This document shows positions 7,658 to 16,061 of a stretch of 64,000 nt of DNA, in pieces; within the stretch, counting starts at the first letter, position 1, and each line of letters begins with the position of its first letter. Under the pieces are notes generated by a model. The model was not told where the DNA came from and searched no databases. It saw nothing but the letters and a program-made list of their open reading frames with translations. The DNA comes from CAWATG01 sp963785035 (lineage in GTDB: Bacteria; Actinomycetota; Acidimicrobiia; IMCC26256; CAWATG01). The stretch covers positions 682,001-746,000 of the forward strand of contig CAWATG010000004.1 in assembly GCA_963785035.1 (NCBI GenBank), given 5' to 3'. Position numbers and translations under genes: made by a program.

Positions 7658-8993
7658 ATGGGATTCGTCAATCGCAGAGATGCCGGTCGTCGCCTCGGTG
7701 CGCATTTGCAGCATCTACGGGGCACAGACCTCGTCGTGCTCGGGCTCCCGCGCGGCGGCGTTCCCGTCGCATTCGAGGTCGCACGGGCACTTGACGCGCC
7801 CCTCGATGTCATCGTGGTCCGCAAGCTTGGGGTGCCGTCCCAACCCGAACTGGGAATGGGGGCTATCGGCGAGGACGGCGTACTGATCGTCAACGATGAA
7901 ATAGTCCGCTCTTCAGGCGTTACGCAACGAGAGCTTGAACTGGTCGAGGCCCGCGAGCGGACTGAACTCGAGCGGCGGGCGCGCCGCTTCCGCGGCAATC
8001 GACACCGAAACTCGCTCCATGGGCGCACTGCTCTGATCGTCGATGACGGAATAGCGACGGGATCGACCGCACGCGCCCGTGTGTCAGGTCGCGCGAGCGC
8101 ATGGGGCCAAGCGGATCGTGCTCGCCGTTCCCGTGGCGCCTCCCGACTGGGAGGTGCGAATTGACGAGGCCGACGAGCTCGTCGCGCTCGAGACGCCAGA
8201 TCACTTCTCGGCGATCGGCCAGTTCTACGACGACTTCTCCCAGGTCTCCGACGACGAAGTCGTCGAATGTCTTGATCACGCGGTCGTGTTGGCTTCGGAG
8301 CCGTACAGCGCACGAGCGTCCGCCGGTGAGACTGGAGTGTCGATCGACCAGGATGTGGAGATCAAAACGGCGCACCTTCGCCTTCCCGGACGTCTCACCG
8401 TCCCGGCGCACGCAACTGGGATCATCGTCTTCGCTCACGGCAGCGGTAGCAGTCGCCTCAGCCCGCGAAATCGCTATGTCGCCGACCTCTTGAACCAGGC
8501 TGGGCTTGGGACGCTCCTGTTCGACCTCCTGACCAGCGCGGAGGAACAGGACCGGACCAACGTCTTTGACGTCGCCTTGCTCGCCCGCCGGCTCGTGGAC
8601 GTCACTCGCGCGCTCCAGTACCAACCGCGCACCGCGGGCCTTCGCATCGGTTACTTCGGAGCGAGCACAGGAGCCGCCGCCGCGCTCTGGGCAGCCGCTG
8701 AACCCGACGTCGACGTCGCGGCGGTCGTCTCGCGCGGAGGCCGACCCGACCTCACGGGGAATCGTCTCGGTGTAGTCACTGCGCCGACGCTCCTCATCGT
8801 CGGAGGCCTCGACCATACGGTGCTGGACCTCAACCGTAGAGCTCAGGCGAAACTGCGATGCGAGAATCGACTCACCGTCATCGAGGGCGCCACCCACCTG
8901 TTCGAAGAACCCGGAACGCTTCACCAGGCAGCCGAAGCGGCACGCGACTGGTTCACCGCTCATCTCGCCGCTACAGCGCAGCCGGTCCCTTAA
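7658..8993 (+). CDS. Phosphoribosyltransferase fused to alpha/beta hydrolase (one frameshift)
   Basis: About 445 residues in two domains. The first half is a type I phosphoribosyltransferase: LIVDDGIATGST is the PRPP loop and LGLPRGGVPVAFEVA the hood. The second half is a dienelactone-hydrolase-like fold: oxyanion segment FAHGSGSSR, nucleophile elbow GASTG, acid in VGGLDH and histidine in GATHLF complete a Ser-Asp-His triad. AGAGGAGG sets the start. The two frames join near 8078, where one extra base separates TARA from VCQVARAHGAKRIVLAVP; the GTG at 8079 is therefore probably not a real start. The mycobacterial protein of this architecture belongs to the DosR regulon. Substrates are unknown. 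Confidence 0.85.
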
Positions 8994-9003
8994 AACGAAC
9001 TCC

Positions 9004-9252
9004 TCACACCGATCGGGGATAATCCTCCTCGACAATGTCCGCTGGCACCGGCTCGAGGATGTCACCCGGTACGTGGTGAACCGAGAGGTCGTCAACGACG
9101 CACTCGACACCGTCGAGTTCCGCCCATTCATTGACCACGACCAATGCCGCTTCCTCGGACTCGCATAGTTCCTGGTGAACCAGTGCACCGTGGCGGAAGA
9201 TGCGCACGTCAATGGTTGGTGTGCCGTCGCCGCGCTCAAAAATTTCGTTCAT
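9004..9252 (-). CDS. Small acidic protein of unknown function
   Basis: 82 residues, strongly acidic, no cysteine-pair or membrane segment after the first ten residues (EEAALVVVNEWAELDGVECVVDDLSVHH). The ATG is preferred over a GTG 9 bp upstream because GAAGGG lies at the right distance. It is the last gene of the hibernation-factor/baeRF operon (63 bp after baeRF), so it may act with ribosomes or under the same stress. I do not recognise a family. Confidence 0.55.
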   Translation of the reverse strand: MNEIFERGDGTPTIDVRIFRHGALVHQELCESEEAALVVVNEWAELDGVECVVDDLSVHHVPGDILEPVPADIVEEDYPRSV

Positions 9253-9315
9253 GTGGTGCACCCTTCAGTGGTTGTCCGAGACCGCGGCGGACTCGCATGC
9301 CCGTCGAATGTGTGG

Positions 9316-10476
9316 TCAGAAGCGTTCGATTGCGGCAATGCCGCCGAACTCGTCAAGGTCGTTGTCGCGGCAGCACGTGACGTCGGCGTCCTGTGCCACG
9401 GCCATCTCGATCACGACTTCGACAATGTCGTCGAGCACGACAGTCCTCGAACCGCAGGCAACACATGTACCTCGATCGACACCCAGGTGCCCGCACGAGG
9501 GACACCTGGCACCGGGCTCCGCATAGCCGTCGCCCACGACCAACGTCGCGATACGCCGATCCGCGAGCGCTGCGAGCGTTGCCCCCAACCCGACGGCAAC
9601 GTGGTACTCCCCGCGTGCGCGTTGGCGGACTTCGTCAACGAGGACCATCTCGCGGCCACGCGCTGCTCGCTCGGCGACTGCACTCGCTACCGATGCGACC
9701 TCATCAAGCGGCGCTGCCACCCGGACACCGGCGCGCCCGACGACCAGCTCCAGGGTCGTTGGATGCAAATAACCTTCCATCTCCGCGAGGGATTCGTCGG
9801 GGCCACCGAGAATCAGCTGCCGTACGGACAGCGTCCGCACGGCTTCGTCGACTTCCGCCGCCGCTCGGCGTAGATGAATCCGTGCGGCCTCTTCGCCACG
9901 GTGCTCCCAGCTACCGAGCTCAACGGCTGTGTCGACCGAGCGTTCCTGGTAGGTCACTGATGTCGGAAGTTCCTCTATCCGAGGCCCATCGATCCAGAGC
10001 AGCCGCAGATGTGTTCGGTCCACCAGAGCCAACACAAAGGCCTCGGGATCCATAAGCACCTCGACCAATTGTCGGATGTGAGGCGCTTCACCAATGCCGA
10101 CCTCGTCTCGAATGGGCACCGGGACTTCAATCGCCTCGAAGTAGTCCTCCTCGTCGCATGAGAACAGCGCAACACCGCGCGTTGCCGAACGATCGATGCC
10201 GCGCGCGACCCATCCCCTCATCCGGTCGATGTCGCCATCGACGGAGTGGATCAGGCGCTGATCGTTCCGAGTACGTGCTCGACGTCGAAGCTCGTCGGTG
10301 AGTCGCTCGAACGCCTCCTCATAGCGCTCAGGCATTGGGCGGTGCGAGCCATCGACATCCAGGTACACGCTTGAGACGACTGGTTCGCAGCGCCGCTCTG
10401 CAAGCCGACGGATTGCTGCTCGGCTGAAGCCGTGTTGGTCAGCCGGTATGCCATGTGCCGGTTTGATCGGGATCAT
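9316..10476 (-). CDS. Bacterial eRF1-like (baeRF/Vms1-type) protein with C-terminal zinc ribbon
   Basis: 386 residues. The N-terminal half (SSVYLDVDGSHRPMPERYEEA, then GVALFSCDEEDYFEAIEVP) resembles the bacterial release-factor-1-like families described as baeRF; the middle is an eRF1 domain-2/3-like part; the C-terminus has a Cys4 ribbon CPSCG...CVACG at about residues 322-342. Family members are thought to act on stalled or idle ribosomes as peptidyl-tRNA hydrolases or release factors; which activity applies here is unknown. A very strong AAGGAGGT precedes the ATG. It follows the hibernation-factor gene by 15 bp, so both ribosome-directed proteins are co-expressed. Mycobacterial eRF1-like Rv2629 is likewise a dormancy gene. 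Confidence 0.72.
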   Translation of the reverse strand: MIPIKPAHGIPADQHGFSRAAIRRLAERRCEPVVSSVYLDVDGSHRPMPERYEEAFERLTDELRRRARTRNDQRLIHSVDGDIDRMRGWVARGIDRSATRGVALFSCDEEDYFEAIEVPVPIRDEVGIGEAPHIRQLVEVLMDPEAFVLALVDRTHLRLLWIDGPRIEELPTSVTYQERSVDTAVELGSWEHRGEEAARIHLRRAAAEVDEAVRTLSVRQLILGGPDESLAEMEGYLHPTTLELVVGRAGVRVAAPLDEVASVASAVAERAARGREMVLVDEVRQRARGEYHVAVGLGATLAALADRRIATLVVGDGYAEPGARCPSCGHLGVDRGTCVACGSRTVVLDDIVEVVIEMAVAQDADVTCCRDNDLDEFGGIAAIERF

Positions 10477-10491
10477 TGTGACCTCCTTGAC

Positions 10492-11373
10492 CTACGCGGG
10501 CGTGATGAGCCCGTAATGGCCGTCGTACCGGCGGTAGACGACGTTGCCTCGGCCAGTTGTCGCGTTCGCAAAAAACGCGAACTCCACGGCCTCGGTATCG
10601 AGCAGCTGTGTTGCCTCCTCCACGCTCAGTTCCGGTGGCATCAACGCCGAGACTTCAAGCGAGATGGCGACCGGACCCGTGTCGTTCGTCGTCGGCCGCA
10701 AACGCGTCAGCCGGTAGGTGCCATCACCGAGCCGTTCCAACACGGCGTCCTCCCCGCTCGCGAGTTCCCGAAACAGGTGAAAGTCGTAGTCGAGTTGGTC
10801 CATGTCGAATGCGACCTCGTCGGGCGTGGATTCACCAAGTTCAAAAGTCTTGTGGCGCACGACCTGCCGCTCTGCGGAAGGCCGAGCGAAGTAGCTAGGT
10901 CGTGCCGTTGGTAGATCGCCGTGGCGCCACTCGCCAGGTTCGTGGATTCCGGTTCTCGCTCGACGTCCTTCGATGTGCTGCGCCCGGTGTTCGAGCTTGT
11001 CACGCAGACGCTGCTGGAGCAGGTCGGCTGCCTCGCGCATCTCGTGACCGGCGACATGTGCACGGACCGACTCTCCGTTGATGTCAACGGCGACGTGCGC
11101 GATCGCTGGCCTCTCGCGAGCTGGATCCTCTGCTTGGGTCAGTTTGAGTCTCGTGAAGAGAATGGGCTCGCGTACATGGCCGAGAACTGCGCTGATTCGT
11201 GCAACGGCGTAGTCAATGTCGGCGTCCTCGACGCGACCATGTGTCACGACGGCGACCAACCCGCCGGACTCGACGGCACCGCCAGCCGCCGTCGGCGCAC
11301 GATCCTCGTGCCCTCGAACAACTGCGGTGCGTTCTGACCCTCCATTGGCGCCCTCAAGACGATGCTCAGACAT
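10492..11373 (-). CDS. Long ribosome hibernation-factor-like protein with two S30AE C-terminal domains
   Basis: 293 residues. Residues 40-135 resemble the RaiA/HPF beta-alpha fold that blocks the ribosomal A/P sites. Two copies of the S30AE C-terminal dimerisation domain follow: about 168-225 (VVRHKTFELG...LDYDFHLFREL) and 237-290 (LSVEEATQLLDTEAVEFAFF...YDGHYGLI). Ordinary long HPF has one; two copies suggest altered 100S dimer geometry or a divergent role. The internal ATG is chosen because GGGGGAGGTGACGCCG precedes it. The gene starts the operon with baeRF, and a DosR-like box lies 56 bp upstream. Mycobacterial Rv0079, an HPF relative, is DosR-controlled. Confidence 0.78.
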   Translation of the reverse strand: MSEHRLEGANGGSERTAVVRGHEDRAPTAAGGAVESGGLVAVVTHGRVEDADIDYAVARISAVLGHVREPILFTRLKLTQAEDPARERPAIAHVAVDINGESVRAHVAGHEMREAADLLQQRLRDKLEHRAQHIEGRRARTGIHEPGEWRHGDLPTARPSYFARPSAERQVVRHKTFELGESTPDEVAFDMDQLDYDFHLFRELASGEDAVLERLGDGTYRLTRLRPTTNDTGPVAISLEVSALMPPELSVEEATQLLDTEAVEFAFFANATTGRGNVVYRRYDGHYGLITPA

Positions 11374-11422
11374 CGGCGTCACCTCCCCCTCCAGCGTGCT
11401 TCCGTGGGATACACATAGCCCA

Positions 11423-11436
11423 GGGGCAAAGGTCAC
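11423..11436 (-). promoter_or_regulatory. DosR-like box upstream of the hibernation-factor operon
   Basis: Minus-strand sequence GTGACCTTTGCCCC, centre 56 bp before the ATG. It shares the oriented core G(G/T)GACCWTYGNCCC and the spacing of the boxes near hsp20. Also upstream of the small zinc-ribbon gene on the other strand. Confidence 0.45.
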
Positions 11437-11526
11437 TCATGGCAGCGGACGATGAATGGTCCGAAGTCCCTTCTCCGAGCCGACCCGTCGAAGGATGCTG
11501 GGAGTCCGCTGACGAAGGAGAAGCGC

Positions 11527-11706
11527 ATGCGTGTATGTCTGCAGTGTGGGACCAATTTGCGGGTTCGTCGAAGCCTTTGCCGGTCTTGCCGACGCCGCAA
11601 CCTCGGCAAGGGCACGCCGATCGTGGAGGTCGATCAAAAGATGCCCAAGGCGCCGGACCTTGAGCCTCCACACAGCCGCCCCTGGGTTCGCCGCGGGAGT
11701 GGATGA
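11527..11706 (+). CDS. Small Cys4 zinc-ribbon protein (putative)
   Basis: 59 residues beginning MRVCLQCGTNLRVRRSLCRSC: two CXXC pairs 11 residues apart form a plausible zinc ribbon, followed by a basic RRRN stretch that could touch nucleic acid. GAAGGAG lies 7 bp before the ATG. The C-terminal half is proline-rich and unconserved in appearance. Divergent from the hibernation-factor operon and convergent with uppP. Short and unrecognised, so it may not be real; the cysteine spacing and ribosome-binding site argue for it. Confidence 0.4.
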   Translation: MRVCLQCGTNLRVRRSLCRSCRRRNLGKGTPIVEVDQKMPKAPDLEPPHSRPWVRRGSG

Positions 11707-11743
11707 CGCGCGGCGGCGAGTATGTCGCTTCGGCCGCCGAAAT

Positions 11744-12698
11744 TCAGATGACGTTGGTTGCGAGCAGGATCGTGGCGCCGAGCGCAATTCCGATTCGATA
11801 CCAACCGAACACCGCGAGCGGCCGCGTGCGCAAGAAGCCAACCAGCCAGTACACGGCGATCGCCGCCGTCACGAATGCGACAAGAATGCCCAACAACGGT
11901 GTCTGCCACCCGAATTCGTCGACGAGAGTCCCGCCGTCCTTGGCGAGATCGAGGAAGAGACGCTGCCGAGAGCGTCGCAAGTCCAAGCAAGAAACTGAAC
12001 TCGAGCGCGCTTCCGATCGCGCATCCCACCCCGAGCGCCGCAACGAGCGTGACAAGGCTTCGACTCACACCTGGCCAGAGGGCCAGGATCTGCGCACATC
12101 CGATGATCAGCGCAGAGCGCGCGGTGATGTCGGTAATCGCGAGCGTGCCGTGCTTCGGCTTCCACCACAACAGGAAAACACCACCGACCGCCCACGCCGC
12201 GATCACCGGCCACGACCCGAAGAGGTGCGACTTGATCGTGTCCTCGAACACCACACCGACGAGCGCCGCGGGAACGAATGCGACGCACAGCCTGACCAAC
12301 AGCGTCCGGCCATCGGCATCGCGTCCGACGAGACCCGCGAACAGTTGCACAATTCGCTGCCAATACAAGGCGACGACGGCAAGAATTGCGCCGATCTGAA
12401 TCGCAATCGCGAACGTGTCGGCTGCTGCCTTTCCCTTACCCGATCCGAGGTCGAGCAGACGCTCGGTGATGAGCAGGTGGCCCGTCGAAGAGATGGGGAG
12501 GAACTCGGTCACGCCTTCCACGGCGCCGAGCAGGATCGCCTTTGGAGCTGTCAGCGGGCCGCTTCCACCTGAAATCGCCAGTGCCACGATCGCAACGGCC
12601 AGCACGGCGCCCGATACCAACGCGATCGACGAAGGTGGCCACCTGTTCGCGGTCTCACCCATTGGTCGGCTCACAGGTTCCCTTTCGTCGCCGTCCAT
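11744..12698 (-). CDS. uppP: Undecaprenyl-diphosphatase UppP/BacA (one frameshift)
   Basis: Integral membrane phosphatase that recycles undecaprenyl diphosphate for cell-wall synthesis. EGVTEFLPISSTGHLLI (about residues 58-74) and LWPGVSRSL are the two family signatures carrying the catalytic Glu, Ser and Arg residues. Eight hydrophobic helices are visible when the frames are joined: near 11961 one extra base shifts the reading after TLSAAS, and the other frame continues FLDLAKDGGTLVDEF, then three more helices to the natural stop. Total about 318 residues, slightly long because of the N-terminal extension MDGDEREPVSRPMGE. Confidence 0.88.
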
Positions 12699-12827
12699 CC
12701 CACGGTGGTTCGCATTCCGAAGTCACCCTAGGAGGGCGCAACACCCAGGTCCCGTCTTCGCGGCTCACTTCCCGGCACCGGGCTCGCGCCACGCACGTCG
12801 ACATCGCCAGGTGTCCAGGGGACGACG

Positions 12828-13346
12828 TCAACTCCGGTCATCCGCAGGAAACGCGAAGGTGAACATGCGCTCGGCGTCGATGCGCGCGTATTGCGCACCG
12901 ACCACGAGCATGTTTTCCCACTCGGCTCCAAACCGTGGGACGTAATAGTCGAGCAGCGTCTGACGGAACTGCCCGTTCTCCGGTGCATTTACATCGATCG
13001 GTACCGCTGCGCCGTGCACCGTCACCGCTTGTTCCTCGCTGGGCAGGTACGTCGCGCTGACCGCCGGTCGTTCATTGATATGCCGAAACCGCAATGACTG
13101 AGGGGACGAGCCGAAGTAGAAATGCCCTCGAAAGAAGAAGCCATCGACCGCTCCGCCGATCGGCCGACCGTCTCGCGTCGATGTCGCCAACACCAGCAGA
13201 CACATACCAACCAGGCCGGCAGCCAGGGACTCGGCACCGATACGACACTCCGGCGTGATGACCTCACGAAGGTGTAGCCCGCCGGCCGCGTAACTGCGGT
13301 CGAGGAGATCCTGAAGCCGCCGCAGGTCAGACGCCGTTTCGTGCAT
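12828..13346 (-). CDS. FMN/F420-binding split-barrel (pyridoxamine-oxidase-like) protein
   Basis: 172 residues. After a helical N-terminus, LLVLATSTRDGRPIGGAVDGFFFRGHFYFGSS forms the paired strands typical of PNPOx-like split barrels, with SLRFRHINERPAVSATYL following as the cofactor-contact region. Homologues use FMN, F420 or heme and act as oxidoreductases or binding proteins; key residues do not let me choose. Thirty base pairs separate it from the downstream DUF4389 gene's upstream neighbour position, so the two are probably one transcript (DUF4389 gene first). Confidence 0.7.
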   Translation of the reverse strand: MHETASDLRRLQDLLDRSYAAGGLHLREVITPECRIGAESLAAGLVGMCLLVLATSTRDGRPIGGAVDGFFFRGHFYFGSSPQSLRFRHINERPAVSATYLPSEEQAVTVHGAAVPIDVNAPENGQFRQTLLDYYVPRFGAEWENMLVVGAQYARIDAERMFTFAFPADDRS

Positions 13347-13375
13347 GGCACGCAGCCTCGTCGAATTGAAGCAGG

Positions 13376-13957
13376 TCAGTCCAACGAGAACGGCGGATAC
13401 TCATCGGTCAGGAGGTAGAAGTACGCAGTGAAACGAAGGTTGACTCGCTGGCCTCTCATCACCCATTCACGAAGCCCTTCAGGCCAGCGCCCCGTGAACA
13501 GCACCGCGACTGCACCAAGCAACCAACAGACCGCTGTAATCACGAAGACGCCTACCGCAAACACCAGCGCAGGTATGGCCCATACGAGACGGAATGCGAC
13601 CGTGAGGCGGTTGCGGCCCACCTCCGCCGGTTGGATATCGACGCGGACGGGACTCCCGCCCGGATCGGCGGCCGACGTCGTCAGATCGAATGGTGGATAC
13701 GCTTCGTAGAGGAAGCCGGCATACGTGGTGGCCCGCGCGCTGCACCGAAGCGCCAACACCTGGAAGTTCGCTAGCCCTCCAGGGAGCTTCCCCGTGACCA
13801 GGATGACAACCCAGCTGACAAGGGAGACCGCTCCGGACGCGTAGCCCAATGCGTATGCAATGACGAGATGCGGAATAGCCAGCAACCACTGGACCAGGGG
13901 TCGCCAGTTCGCAATGCGCTCCGGAGTGTCGATTCCTATCGTCGCTGGAAACTGCAT
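13376..13957 (-). CDS. DUF4389-domain membrane protein
   Basis: 193 residues with two similar halves: each has a long helix pair followed by a tryptophan- and proline-containing amphipathic stretch (RPLVQWLLAIPHLVIAYALG and FRLVWAIPALVFAVGVFVI). The recurring pattern F-T-G-R/K-x-P-x-G-L and the Y-x-Y-L-x-DEYPPF ending are typical of DUF4389. Function unknown; members are common in actinobacteria. Start ATG gives the complete first repeat. Its stop lies 29 bp before the split-barrel gene. Confidence 0.75.
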   Translation of the reverse strand: MQFPATIGIDTPERIANWRPLVQWLLAIPHLVIAYALGYASGAVSLVSWVVILVTGKLPGGLANFQVLALRCSARATTYAGFLYEAYPPFDLTTSAADPGGSPVRVDIQPAEVGRNRLTVAFRLVWAIPALVFAVGVFVITAVCWLLGAVAVLFTGRWPEGLREWVMRGQRVNLRFTAYFYLLTDEYPPFSLD

Positions 13958-14243
13958 TGCGATTGCACTCCCCCATCAATCGTGTCGGCGGAGACTACAG
14001 CGCATCGGACTTGCCCGCGCCGGACCAGCGACAGCGCCATTGCGGTGTCTGCGTGCAGCGCTCGCACGCCGGCAACCAGGTCCTTGTCGGATGTTAGTGG
14101 ACATTTTGGACCCACCATGTTACGGTCGTCACATATTGCACGTCCTCGAGGGCCCACTCCGGGCATCGACGACGTGCGCAGGTTTCTTTGGCGCCATCGA
14201 ACTGCCGAATGGCAGTCCGCTTTGAGTCCTCTGGAGTGCGTAG
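13958..14243. other. Intergenic region between DUF4389 and DUF2156 genes
   Basis: About 285 bp between divergent genes. It holds GTGGACATTTTGGACCCAC near 14097-14115, an imperfect inverted repeat (GTGG/CCAC ends) that could be a regulatory site, and a GGAG ribosome-binding site near 14233. No convincing gene or -10/-35 pair is visible. Confidence 0.4.
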
Positions 14244-15989
14244 GTGGAAACAGCGGGGACGCAGCGGAAGGTCGGTCGCCAGCCGCTCTCCCGACCGCCT
14301 GCCTTTCCTTCACGCGCGCGTCGCCGTCGTAACGTCCGTCGCCGCCTCGCAGCTGCAACACAGGCGTGGGCTGCCGTGGAGTTCCTGGCTGAATGGCCCG
14401 GGGTCGGTGCGCTCCGCGACCTGCTCCCGCTCTCCGGAAGTGGCCTGCGGTCAGACGTGGTCATCGTCGCTGCCACAGGAATCCACTTTCTCGGCCGGGG
14501 GCTTCGCCGTGGCCAACGGAGCGCGTTGGTCGGATCGGTCGTCGCGTACGTTGTTGCGGCACTCACGATGACGGTCCATCATCAGCCGATCGCGGCCGTG
14601 CTGTTGAGCCTTGCGGCTCTCGCACTGTGTGCACGCCGTCGCAATTTCACGGCGCCACCCAATCTGCAATCTGCGAAGCACGGGACCATCGTCGCCACCG
14701 TCGGCGTCAGCATGGGCGTCGCGCTCGAGCACTGGGGCGCGCCAGGCGCACCTACCGTGGGACTTACCGTCGCCGCATGGTCCGCCTCTCTCGCAGGATG
14801 GCTCGTCACTCGCCCGGCGGCGCCCGATATCGAAATCGACCTAACGGACCTCGAAGCGTCCGAGCAAGCGCGTCGGATCGTCGACGAACACGGGTCCGAT
14901 GCGCTTGCATTTTTTGCTTTACGCAGCGATAAGCAGCACTTCTTCCACGGCCGAAGCCTCGTTGCGTACGCGCTGATCCGCGACGTCTGCATCGTGTCGC
15001 CCGATCCCATAGGACCGGCGAGTGAACGCGCCGAGACCTGGAATGCGTTTCGAGCGTTCGCCGACAAGCGTGGATGGCCCGTGTGCATCATCGGAGCCGG
15101 CGATGGCCGGCTCGATGTCTACCGGGAAACCGGCATGCGATCGGTCTACCTCGGCGATGACGCCGTGGTGCACTGCCCCACTTTCCAGCTCGCGGGACGG
15201 CGGTGCAAGTCGCTGCGTCAGGGTGTACATCGCGTCGCCCGCCGGGGTCACACCGTCGAGATCTACGACCCATCCGTGGTGCCGCTGGCGTTACGCGCGG
15301 AGCTGAGCGCCCTCGTGCGGGATGGTCGACAGGGGGAACATGAGCGTGGATTCTCGATGGCTCTTGGCCGACTCTTCGACCCCGGCGATACCGGATTGCT
15401 CCTAGGCGTGTGTTTCGATCGGGACGGCAAGGCCGTTGCGATGTGCCAATTCGTTCCGACCGCCGACGGCTACTGCCTTGACGTCATGCGGCGCGACCCG
15501 GGCGCCTGCCATGGCGTCATCGACCTCATCCTCGTTTCGGTCATCGAGGTGTTGGCCTCGGTCGGTGTGGAACGACTGAGCTTGAACTTTGTGCTCTGGC
15601 GGGAGGTGCAGGCGAACGAACGGCCGAATACGGTGCGCGAGAGAGTGTTCCGCCGAAGCGTCCAAGAGCTGTCGCGGCGCTTTCAAGTGGAATCGTTGTG
15701 GCAGTTTGGGAAGAAGTACAACCCCTCCTGGGTTCGTCGTCACGCGCTGTACGACGGTGTCGCCGATCTCGTCCCATCGGTTCTGGCGACGGTGAAGGCG
15801 GAGTCCTATTCCGAACTACCGCTCATCGGTCGCTTCATGAAGCCGAATTGGACGGCGACGTGGGAACTCTCAGGATCCCATTCCGTCGATGACGTCACTG
15901 TCGATCTGAGGTTCGACGGTTGCGTTGCCGATTCCGCTGACCTCGACCTGAACTTGGTCGAAGAACTCGACGGTTCCGCTGCGACCTAG
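14244..15989 (+). CDS. DUF2156 phosphatidylglycerol lysyltransferase-like membrane protein
   Basis: 581 residues. About five hydrophobic segments occupy residues 45-190; the cytoplasmic C-terminal half is the tandem GNAT-like fold of MprF/LPG synthases: FALRSDKQHFFHGRSLVAYAL, VSPDPIGP, VYLGDDAVVHCPTFQL, GCRCKSLRQGVHR-like basic motif, and LSLNFVLWRE. Such enzymes move an aminoacyl group from tRNA to phosphatidylglycerol, making the surface more cationic; many actinobacterial relatives have unknown acceptors. GTG start with GGAG 7 bp upstream. A split permease and another envelope gene follow on the same strand. Confidence 0.8.
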   Translation: METAGTQRKVGRQPLSRPPAFPSRARRRRNVRRRLAAATQAWAAVEFLAEWPGVGALRDLLPLSGSGLRSDVVIVAATGIHFLGRGLRRGQRSALVGSVVAYVVAALTMTVHHQPIAAVLLSLAALALCARRRNFTAPPNLQSAKHGTIVATVGVSMGVALEHWGAPGAPTVGLTVAAWSASLAGWLVTRPAAPDIEIDLTDLEASEQARRIVDEHGSDALAFFALRSDKQHFFHGRSLVAYALIRDVCIVSPDPIGPASERAETWNAFRAFADKRGWPVCIIGAGDGRLDVYRETGMRSVYLGDDAVVHCPTFQLAGRRCKSLRQGVHRVARRGHTVEIYDPSVVPLALRAELSALVRDGRQGEHERGFSMALGRLFDPGDTGLLLGVCFDRDGKAVAMCQFVPTADGYCLDVMRRDPGACHGVIDLILVSVIEVLASVGVERLSLNFVLWREVQANERPNTVRERVFRRSVQELSRRFQVESLWQFGKKYNPSWVRRHALYDGVADLVPSVLATVKAESYSELPLIGRFMKPNWTATWELSGSHSVDDVTVDLRFDGCVADSADLDLNLVEELDGSAAT

Positions 15990-16046
15990 CCCGTCGACAC
16001 GAAGTATCCCTGACGGAGGTTCCCGCTCTCACCGTCCCGCCATCGG

Positions 16047-16061
16047 TACGCTCCGGCGGTG
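16047..16061 (+). promoter_or_regulatory. Leaderless-type -10 box at the permease start
   Basis: TACGCT (16047-16052) lies exactly 6 bp before the GTG start, so transcription would begin at the start codon. There is no ribosome-binding site. The same TACGCT-N6-GTG arrangement occurs at 45073. Confidence 0.45.

Noticed and set aside
8079..8993. Hydrolase as an independent gene starting at GTG 8079
   Set aside because: The frame begins inside the PRTase domain; sequence before and after is continuous across one extra base.
7920..9239. 439-residue minus-strand open frame
   Set aside because: Antisense to the PRTase-hydrolase gene, which has conserved active-site motifs.
11703..12572. 289-residue plus-strand open frame
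   Set aside because: Antisense to uppP, whose catalytic motifs are clear.
12745..12760. Half DosR-like site (GGGACC) upstream of uppP
   Set aside because: Only one half matches; the partner half is absent.
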